Part shown: positions 56,853-64,000 of the stretch, piece after piece
How the letters are laid out: each line of letters opens with the position of its first letter
How positions within the stretch are numbered: the first letter of the stretch is position 1
Assembly: GCA_025201375.1 (NCBI GenBank)
Contig: JAIWZP010000010.1
Location: 248,001 to 312,000, forward strand
Reading direction: 5' to 3'
Source of the DNA: Gongronella butleri
Lineage: Eukaryota > Mucoromycota > Mucoromycetes > Mucorales > Cunninghamellaceae
Length of the DNA: 64,000 nucleotides
Program-made: the position numbers and the translations under genes
The notes under the pieces: model-generated
What the model was told of the DNA's origin: nothing
The model's database searches: none
The model's input: only the letters and a program-made list of their open reading frames with translations

Positions 56853-57660
56853 ATGAAGAGTAAGTGATGGCTCCACGAGGACAACTTTTTCGTTTTTTTT
56901 TTTTTGTCGTTTTTTCTTCTTTTTTTTGTGTCAAGACGCGTATGCTGATCTCGTGTCACCATTTTTTTTTCTTCTAGTTGCTGATATTCTCAACCCATCA
57001 TCCAATGGCACGGTGTTGGCTGCTCCCAACATGTTGTCGCCACCATTGTCGCCCAAGATGGACGAAGACAAGCTGTTGCACCAAGGCAAGCCGCGTAGCC
57101 GATTCTCTGAGCTGGAGGACGCGATCATCTGCGATGGTGTTGCCAAGGGGCTGACGTGGGGCCAGATCTCGAGCCAATTGCCGCATCGCAAGCGCGCGAC
57201 GTGTTTTAATCGCTATCGCACGCTTCAGGGGATCCGCAAATCGCGCAAGCGTGTGTCTGTCGACAACAGTGCGTCGGCGACAACAGGTGGAAAGGCCGCG
57301 CTGCATCATCCTCACTATTCGCACGCCCAAAACCAAGCGCCGCACCATCCTCATCATGCTCATCATCATCAACATCATGCGCACCACCATCATCCTTACA
57401 AATACCTGCCACCTTCGCCCCATTCACCATCGTCCATGTCGCCATCGTCCTCGACGTCCACGTGGACGCCCACAACCCCGCCCTCGGAAATGTTCCTCAG
57501 CTCTTACCCCCTTTATGCCTCACCCCAGCAATCATCCCATCAACAGCCCACGGTCTCCACACAAGACCCGTTCTTCCGCAGGTTGTCAGCGCCTGTCACA
57601 AAGGATGTCCATCGCCTGCCCCCCATTTACCAGCACCGCCACAATTCCTACTTTCACTAG
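56853..57660 (+). CDS. SANT/Myb-like regulator
   Basis: Likely nuclear DNA-binding protein. Two exons: a 7-nt coding exon 56853-56859 (ATG AAG A) with a GTAAGTG donor, and 56978-57660, giving 229 aa starting MKIADILNPSSNG. One Myb/SANT-like domain at about 42-92 (PRSRFSELEDAIICDGVAKG, LTWGQISSQLPHRKRATCFN, RYRTLQGIRKS) matches the pattern of small fungal Myb-type regulators. A His-rich run (HPHHAHHHQHHAHHHHPY) and a Ser/Pro tail follow. The start depends on the micro-exon. The alternative is loss of the first three residues and an internal Met near 21. Confidence 0.75.
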
Positions 57661-58258
57661 GCTCCAAATGGGCTCATTTTTCCCATTTTCTTGCGACCCT
57701 TCCCCTCGTTTCGGCCCCCTTCCTCCCTCTCACTCACTCTCTCTATTTATTTTGATACCTCGTTGCTTGCACCCCGACCTTGTATATAGCTCGCATCCTT
57801 TTTTTTTTTTTACGCGTCACGCGTTTCATTCCTTACACTGCCTCAAGACACACACACACACACACAACACACCTCATACACGGTTAAAAGATGTCAATTT
57901 ACCCTATGCCACGTCTCATCTTTGTAATTAGCTCTTCTTTTACTCTTTTCTCTTTTCTATTTTTTTTCGCTGTTTTTGGCCCGGATGTCCACCTTTTTTT
58001 TTTTCCATCCCCACCCCACTCTTGCCCAGCCCCTATTTTTTGCTCCCCTTCATATTTAATGTTTCTCATACATACAATTTATATATGCCGATGGCGCGCA
58101 ACGCGCGATTTCTCCCTAATCAATTCACAATAAATGTATTCAGACATTTTTACTTTATAAAATTGAACCCTGGGGGATGGAAAAAAAAAGACAAAAAGGT
58201 GCTACAACAATTGATAAAAAAAAAAAAGAGGCAAAAGTGGCCATTTTTACCCCCTTTT
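57661..58258. other. Convergent 3' region
   Basis: T/C-rich 3' region of the SANT/Myb gene. It includes a (CA) run at 57850-57868 and 'caataaatgt' near 58128, a possible polyadenylation signal. No gene. Confidence 0.4.
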
Positions 58259-59497
58259 TTAATCTTGCTTGGGTAGAGAAGGCGCGGTGAGGACGACGCC
58301 CGAGGATTCCGATGCGCCAAGCTGGTACATGAAGACGAGGACGGCGGAGACGAGCAAGATCAGAGCGACGCCTGTCCAAAAGAGCAATTGAAAGTCGCTG
58401 ACGATGTCGATCTTTTCGTTTTCCTGAGGAGCGCGCTTTGTGTGGACGATGCGCTGGTTGGGGGGCACGACAACGGTGGTGCCCTTGACTTGGAGCATCT
58501 CGGGGACGACCAATTGCACGAGGCTATGAGCCGCATGATACACGGCCGAGTCGCGACCATAGGCATCGCCGAGCTGCTGCAGCCCCGTCAGCTCCATCAC
58601 CGTGTTCTTGGCGTCGTCGTCATGCAGCCACGCGTAGACGTACTCCATGTCGCGCATAAATCCACGATCCGCCGCTTGGTTAACATCCAACAGGTGCACA
58701 TCCATCTGCGAACCATAGTGCGCCGCAAACGCGCCTGCTAATTCGCCATTGTCGGGGGTATCAGCGTCATTCAACAGCGAGTGCATCTAGTAACAAAAAA
58801 AATAGATCAGACGCGCTCTTTTGACGCGTCTTTTTTTTCTATTTTTCGCTTTTTCTCTTTTTTACCTTTTTGCCGGCCGTGTCTACAAATTGACCCAAGG
58901 TATCCGCGGCCACGTCGATAAAGGAGCGACCGTCATTGCTGCTGACGTACATGGATGGCACGCCAAAGGCTAAAAAGGCATAAAATGTGAGACAAACACG
59001 GAGCAAAGAAAAAAGGGGGGGCGTTTCATCCGAGCCAATTGGAGTGGAGGCGTGTCCAATTCGCTTTTTTTTTTTTGTTTTCCTTACCTTGCTGGTCGGC
59101 GCCTTGGACAATGACCATGGATTGTTGTGAGGCGGAGTGGTCGCCAAAGAGGTCGTCAGCGACGTCTTTGAGCGCCGAGTGCTGCCATAGCTGGTCGAGG
59201 CCGCGAATGGCGTCTTGCACGTGGACAGCCGCCCAGTGGAACATGGGATGTTCCTCGCTCGTGCCGCTGACATGCGCCATCCACGTCGAAAAGGCATTCA
59301 AAGACACCTCGGGCACAGCACCGGCCGTCGCGACCTCGGGCGTGCCGATATAAACCGACGACTTGGCTAAAGAAAAGAACAATGAGGTTCATCTCGGGTT
59401 CAATGGCGACTATGTTTACGTGCAACGTGCAATTCTTACCCATTGTGTTGGTCGCTGAGAGCAGGCACACGCCTGCAGCCACAAAGATGGACTTCAT
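58259..59497 (-). CDS. ATP6AP2 ((pro)renin receptor)-like V-ATPase accessory protein
   Basis: Type I membrane protein probably needed for V-ATPase assembly in the ER/vacuole. Four exons: 59440-59497, 59088-59366, 58866-58969 and 58259-58786, giving 322 aa. A signal peptide (MKSIFVAAGVCLLSATNTMG) is followed by a luminal domain with no catalytic motif. The segment MELTGLQQLGDAYGRDSAVY then HAAHSLVQLV resembles the conserved pre-membrane part of ATP6AP2, whose order is LAGLDEIGKRYGEDS. One C-terminal helix at about 279-303 (LLFWTGVALILLVSAVLVFMY) precedes a short tail without the animal KIRMD-type retrieval signal. Yeast Voa1 is the functional alternative. Confidence is moderate for the family and high for the gene. 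Confidence 0.75.
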
Positions 59498-59744
59498 CGT
59501 GTTTTAAAAGAAAAAAAGGGATAAAGAAAAGTAAAAAAGGGCAGAAAAAAGGCAACTGGGGAATTGAAACGGGCAAGACAGCATTTTTGCTCGGGCATAC
59601 GTCCGACCCGTCGGAGTGTCAATTGCCTCTCATTTTTGCGGTCACGCCGGACTTTTTCAGTTGACAAGCCAGGTCCTCTTTTTTTTTTCTCTTTGCTCTT
59701 TCCCTTTTCTTGTTTCTATTTTTCTTTTCTTTTTGATCACTTTT
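59498..59744. promoter_or_regulatory. Divergent promoter, ATP6AP2-like and mL46
   Basis: 247 bases between opposite ATGs, with T/CT-rich leader on the mL46 side. No TATA box seen. Confidence 0.45.
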
Positions 59745-60563
59745 ATGATGCTGGCCCGTCGCCTTTTTTCCAGCAGCACGCGCTCGTTGCAGCAAGCGGA
59801 GCCATTGATGGTGAAGAATAGCCGTATTTTGGCATCGGTGATTGTTGCTCGGCCGCCACAAATTACCCGTGACGCCTCGCCTTTCGAAGCTGCGTACTTT
59901 GACTACAAGGAGAAGCTGGAGCGCGGCGCTGCGGCCGTGTTTCCGCAGGATTTCTACTTTAAAAAGGGATCTCTTGCCGAGCGACGCTGGAAAGAGGAGA
60001 CGGCTGCGCGTGACGATGCCATGACGCAGGCTGACGTGTCGCTTTCGCAATCGGTGCAGCAGGTGCGCGAGCAGCAATTGCAACAACAGCAGCAGCAGCA
60101 ACAGCAGCAACAAGAGGCGCATGTGGCCACATTGGCCGCACGCATCACGCCTGCCGACAAGAGCGAAAACGACACAAAGACGCTCGATCGTGCGTTGCAG
60201 CGCAATCTGTACCTGATTGTCAAGCAGCAAGGCAAATGGCAATTCCCCCAGACAGATCTCCAGCCCAATGAATACCTGCACGAGGCCGCAGAACGACACC
60301 TGCACGAAGCATGCGGAAACGACATGGATGTCTGGTTCGTCGGTCGCCAACCCGTCTCTCACTACAAGCAAGCCCCATCCCGCAAGGACGCAACCGACGG
60401 CACAAAGATCTTCTTCATCAAAGCACGCGTCTACGCTGGCCAGGTCAAGCCAAACAACAACGACGTCAAGGACTTTGCTTGGCTCACAAAGGACGAATTG
60501 CCAAATTACCTCGACAATGATTATTACAAGGCCGTCCAGGACAGCCTGAGCGACCTGGCCTAG
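59745..60563 (+). CDS. Mitochondrial large ribosomal subunit protein mL46
   Basis: Nudix-fold structural protein of the mitochondrial 54S subunit (yeast MrpL17). Single exon, 272 aa from the first of two adjacent ATGs. Presequence MMLARRLFSSSTRSLQQA is followed by the conserved start ILASVIVARPPQITRDASPF, the L46 N-domain, and the degenerate Nudix part (NLYLIVKQQGKWQFPQTDL, AAERHLHEACG, FAWLTKDELPNYL). A Gln-rich tract of about 15 residues (encoded near 60070-60112) interrupts the linker between the domains. The catalytic Nudix box is degenerate, as usual for mL46. Confidence 0.92.
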   Translation: MMLARRLFSSSTRSLQQAEPLMVKNSRILASVIVARPPQITRDASPFEAAYFDYKEKLERGAAAVFPQDFYFKKGSLAERRWKEETAARDDAMTQADVSLSQSVQQVREQQLQQQQQQQQQQQEAHVATLAARITPADKSENDTKTLDRALQRNLYLIVKQQGKWQFPQTDLQPNEYLHEAAERHLHEACGNDMDVWFVGRQPVSHYKQAPSRKDATDGTKIFFIKARVYAGQVKPNNNDVKDFAWLTKDELPNYLDNDYYKAVQDSLSDLA

Positions 60564-60944
60564 ATTTCTTTCCCTTCTTTCCTTTTGCCGTCCTCGTTTT
60601 GTTATTATTTTGTAGAATCCCCCATTGAAAAAGTACATAGTCAGCCGATGCACACAACCCATTGGTCCCCCCCTTTCCTCCATCTTTTTTTTTTTTTTTT
60701 TTCATTTAGCCGATAGAGTAGTCATATCCACCCCCCCTTTTTTTTGCATGAAATGAAAGCGCATTGTTGCCTGAAAAGCGAAGAACGACGGGTCATGAAA
60801 TTGAAAAAAGAGAGAAAAGGGACAAGTGGTCAAACAAGTCAATTTTTTTTGCATGAAATGAAAACGCATTGTTGCCTAAAAAGCCAGGAACGACGGGCCA
60901 CGAACTGAAAAAAGGAGAAAAAGGGTCAAAATTGCTAAAAAAAA
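60564..60944. repeat. Tandem duplication of ~80 bp
   Basis: Segments 60738-60818 and 60843-60921 match closely ('gcatgaaatgaaa' followed by 'cgcattgttgcct' and 'gaacgacggg'), with period 105. They sit next to the left end of family B copy 2. The region before 60738 is the 3' end of mL46 with a T18 run. Confidence 0.7.
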
Positions 60945-62070
60945 TCCAATTTTCAATTTTTACGCGCACTATCGTGAACCCGCAAGATATTTAATGCGCT
61001 AGTCGTTACAGGTGAAAGAAAACGAAGCAAGCAATCATTTGAGTCCCTTTTTGTGTCTACGGGTAGCGCCCATTCAGGTGCCATGCCTGCTTGAAATTTT
61101 GTGCGGTGGATGCGACGATTTTCGCAAAAAAAAAAAATCCAATCCCTCAGATCGCCCTATAACTTGGAGGGATGGTGGGCGCCAATGGGTAATAAACAGC
61201 GAGACAAGTTTCAGGCGATTCTACTTTGTGGATTTTGAGAAAATCGCAGTTTGGTGAGTTGGAGGCCTCTGTTTCAAATGCTCATCATGCGACGTGGGAG
61301 GGGGCTACAGTCGATCTGCCGACATTTCCTCGGAGAGAATCATCCAACGTATCATAGGTATGCATCGCGGGGTGCAATGTTCTGGGCAATCCAGAATATC
61401 GACGCGTTGAAAACCACCTTCAAAAAACGCGGTTTCGACGCGTCGCCATTCACGCGCAAATGCGTGTTTTCTTATGATCACCGGCATCCACGTGTGCGCT
61501 CGAGCCATATGCGCGATATATATTTGTTTCAGGCAGCTAAAGCACGTTGTCGGTCCATGGCATTGAATTGAAAATAGGATGATTTTGGTCATCTTTTGTT
61601 GATTTTCTTGCACACCAGTGTAACAACCCACGTCCCTGCCCACACAAGAAATGATGACGGCAAGGCGTTCTCGCTACTCTCCAAGACTCGCGGCGATCCA
61701 GCGACCTTTTTTGATTTTCGAAAATTGGCCAGGGGATCATCCACGAAATTTGGCCATTTTGAAGTCTGGCTGTTGCTCGCCATCTAATGGTCGCAGTGCC
61801 GCAAGGGTGGGCTCAAATGAACACCTGTCGCGGCCTTTGTAACGAGACGCGAGAAACCGGCCAATGGGCTTTGAGGACGTCTATCGGAAAAGCCGAAATG
61901 CGTATTTAATCGCCTTTATACATTTTACTCGCGACTAATAATGGGTGCGCCAGTATAAAAACGATGCCATTCGAGAGCCAGGAAGTTGTTTGATGTTTTG
62001 TCTGCCCAGAGCAACGCCAGGTACCTTGTTGCATTTTGAGCAAGTCGCGTCTTTTGAATGAAAAATGCAG
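60945..62070 (+). repeat. Interspersed repeat family B, copy 2
   Basis: About 1.1-kb homolog of 4845-5970 in the same orientation. In both places the right end lies 100-170 bases from the stop codon of a minus-strand gene. ORFs inside are not conserved in frame between the copies. Confidence 0.65.
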
Positions 62071-62170
62071 TTTTGGTGCTGTAGGCTCCATTTTTGTTTC
62101 ATCTCCATTTTTGTTTCATCCATTTGTTGCATGACCATTTGGAGGATATCATCTTAATTTTTTTTATTGT

Positions 62171-63499
62171 TTAAATTAGTTGCTGTTTGAGGACGAGGGC
62201 GGATTTCATCTTTTTGAGCAATGGTCTACACTCGTGCAAGAGCAATTGTGTAGATTTGCTTGCGGATTTGACAAGGGGCGTGGACAAGCGACGGAGGTCA
62301 ATGACGGGCTGGCCATTGGCATCGTTTGGGACGAAGCGCTGGACCTTTTTCTCGATGATCATGGATGTGCGTGTCGATTGATAGCATTCATGGCACAAGA
62401 GTCGGGTCGTGTACACCTTGTCAATGCACGGCCAGCCGTGGCAAGTGTCCATGCACATGCTGCAGTCAAATTGCACATCGTCGCGTCCATGGATTACCTC
62501 TGGCCATGTTTCTAGCCCGTGCTGCTCGGCCTGCTCATACGCGACGGCCATCAGGCGCAACGATGTCCATTGGGCGTCATGTAGGTCATTGGAGGAACGG
62601 GACGAGGAAGAGGAAAGAATGGATGGGGACGAAAAAGTCCGGAATGAGGCTGCGGAGGCCATTGGACGCGATGGTGACGCGTATGATGCCACGGAAGGCG
62701 ACGCCATGGGCGATTTGGGGCCAACTGGCATGGACGATGAGCGCAACCGTTCATTTAGCCATTCAAGGCACGGCTGCAAGTGCCGCGTATCGAATTGACA
62801 CCAATAACCCTGGGCTTGTTGCAACTGCTTAAGCAACAGTTGCTGTGCTTGCAATTGATCGACCGTACTACGCCTTTCCACCTCGAGCGCGTCCATGCGT
62901 TGCTGCGCATGCCGCCAATCTTGTTGTGACTCACGAATGAGATGCCGCAATGTCTCAATGGCATCGTGCACCTCGGATAAATCCTGCTCTACTTGTGAAT
63001 TCTTGTCTCGCGCACGCATGTATTTCTTCTTGTATTGTGCACTGATCACAGGTAACCGGTACATGTCGTGGTATTGCCGTTCACGACGTGCCTTTTTGTC
63101 GCGCCGCTGCTCCGCATATGCTCGCAAGTCTTGCAATTCCTGTTCAAGCACGGTCAATCGCTCTTCAGCCTGCCGCTGGTCACGCCGACGCACCTTGTCT
63201 TGGTACGCTTGGTCGTCCATCTCATCCTCAAGCCGAGACACCAATTGCGCAAGGCTGTGCCGCACACGACCATAGTAGACTTGCAGCGCATCCACCGTCA
63301 AGAAAAACACACGCAGCTGCTTTTGCCGCTGCTGAAGCACACGCTGCAACACGCGCCATTGCGCCTTCTCGTGTCGCCGGTCCGCACCAATCTGTTGCAA
63401 AAGACCTTCAATCGTCGCCACCGTGAACCGCAATGGCATCGACGATGACAATGGCGCCGCAGCAACAGGATGATAGCTTGGCACAGGCGATACAGGCAT
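62171..63499 (-). CDS. Coiled-coil protein with C-terminal Cys cluster, unknown function
   Basis: Single exon, 442 aa from ATG 63499; a CT-rich leader precedes it. Residues about 20-255 are almost continuous Gln/Arg-rich coiled coil (EERLTVLEQELQDLRAYAEQ, VEQDLSEVHDAIETLRHLI). A Ser/Pro linker follows, then a segment with paired Cys/His near 365-395 (FDCSMCMDTCHGWPCID, LLCHECYQ) that looks like a small treble-clef or C1/RING-like zinc site. The end is basic. The order coil then zinc site resembles trafficking adaptors, but I cannot name the family. Confidence 0.75.
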   Translation of the reverse strand: MPVSPVPSYHPVAAAPLSSSMPLRFTVATIEGLLQQIGADRRHEKAQWRVLQRVLQQRQKQLRVFFLTVDALQVYYGRVRHSLAQLVSRLEDEMDDQAYQDKVRRRDQRQAEERLTVLEQELQDLRAYAEQRRDKKARRERQYHDMYRLPVISAQYKKKYMRARDKNSQVEQDLSEVHDAIETLRHLIRESQQDWRHAQQRMDALEVERRSTVDQLQAQQLLLKQLQQAQGYWCQFDTRHLQPCLEWLNERLRSSSMPVGPKSPMASPSVASYASPSRPMASAASFRTFSSPSILSSSSSRSSNDLHDAQWTSLRLMAVAYEQAEQHGLETWPEVIHGRDDVQFDCSMCMDTCHGWPCIDKVYTTRLLCHECYQSTRTSMIIEKKVQRFVPNDANGQPVIDLRRLSTPLVKSASKSTQLLLHECRPLLKKMKSALVLKQQLI

Positions 63500-63988
63500 T
63501 TCGTTTTCAAAACAGGCGGGACGAGGAAATCAAAGAAGAAAAAATCAAAAAAAGAAGCTCGTCGACAAAGTCAAAAGCAAGAAATAACCTAGGTGCCCCC
63601 TTATTATTATTGCCATTTCATCTTGACCGGGAAGTTTACCCTCTTTTTCCCTGTCGCGTCTTTCAAAAAAACAATTACCAGATTTAGTCATCCCACCTCC
63701 AAGCGCGCGGGCAGCAGCGGGCTTTCCCCATGTGGCCCGGGGCTTTTTTTTCTTTTGCTTTTTCGCTTTTTTTTTTTTTTGATTCCCTGCGCCCGGTTAC
63801 CTACATCCCCCCCCCATTTATTGTTTTGATGCATCACACAAATGGTCTTGCTCGGCTGTGTGCCGAGAAAGCAGCAGGGCAACAAAACAAATACCTCTTT
63901 GGTTCCTTTTTTTTTGTTTTTCGCTTGTTTCATTTTTTTTTAATACGCGTCGCGACCACGCTTCTTTTTTTTTCTCGATACTGCGGCC
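63500..63988. other. Intergenic, right end
   Basis: Divergent region with T-rich runs. The last 60 bases before 63989 are T-rich, as in leaders. Confidence 0.4.
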
Positions 63989-64000
63989 ATGGATCGGCGT
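63989..64000 (+). CDS. Possible start of the next gene (cut by window)
   Basis: An ATG after a pyrimidine-rich run opens a frame (ATG GAT CGG CGT) that leaves the window after four codons. Nothing more can be said. Confidence 0.2.

Noticed and set aside
59619..60683. 354-codon minus-strand ORF opposite mL46
   Set aside because: Antisense shadow with poly-Leu from the Gln tract.
1..64000. tRNA, rRNA or CRISPR features
   Set aside because: No cloverleaf with conserved A/B boxes, no rRNA core sequence and no regularly spaced short repeats were seen by eye; a covariance search would be decisive for tRNAs.

Overview
This window is nuclear DNA from a filamentous fungus. The genes are dense and mostly interrupted by short introns of about 40-220 bp, with GTAAG/GTAAA-type donors, TAG/CAG acceptors and long T or A runs. 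Leaders are pyrimidine-rich. The content is fungal (SHO1 osmosensor, PHO80-type cyclin, fungal homeobox factor, Gar1, Mic60, mL46). It also includes genes familiar from animals that, from memory, are missing in the common yeasts: a PPP1R21/FERRY-type coiled-coil protein, an ATP6AP2 ((pro)renin receptor)-like protein and an alpha-actinin. That mix suggests an early-diverging fungus, most likely Mucoromycota. This placement is inference; no rRNA gene is present to confirm it.

Layout. 0-6 kb: a degenerate repeat field, a mucin-like single-pass membrane protein on the minus strand and a 1.1-kb interspersed repeat. 6-17 kb: Mic60 (-), a PHO80-type cyclin (+), Sho1 (+), a 119-aa orphan (-) and mitochondrial citrate synthase (+). 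17-21 kb: a gene-free field of diverged repeats. 21-36 kb: an EF-hand MscS-type channel (-), a homeobox factor (+), an orphan multi-pass membrane protein (-), alpha-actinin (+) and mitochondrial ClpX (-). 36-38.4 kb: an island with ~120-bp direct repeats, a secreted protein with about 25 cysteines and a broken second copy of a secreted-protein gene. 38.4-42.3 kb: the divergent RNA-metabolism pair GAR1 (-) and ARS2/SERRATE (+). 42.3-45.1 kb: a repeat field with clustered ACCGGTAC and TACAGTA motifs. 45.1-51.9 kb: the PPP1R21-like gene (+), a nine-repeat Myb protein with a presequence-like N-terminus (-), ribosomal eL6 (-) and a 65-codon ORF (+). 51.9-56.8 kb: about 5 kb without a gene. 56.8-64 kb: a SANT/Myb-like regulator (+), the ATP6AP2-like gene (-) divergent from mL46 (+), a second copy of the 1.1-kb repeat, and a coiled-coil/Cys-cluster protein (-). 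A possible next gene starts at the right edge.

Themes. At least four genes serve mitochondria (Mic60, citrate synthase, ClpX, mL46), and a fifth may do so (the Myb protein). Two concern osmotic or mechanical sensing (Sho1, MscS-like). Two concern endosomal or vacuolar function (PPP1R21-like, ATP6AP2-like). They are not an operon; physical linkage is limited to divergent promoters. Gene models were spliced by hand and reading frame was checked across every junction, so exon ends are well supported unless stated otherwise.
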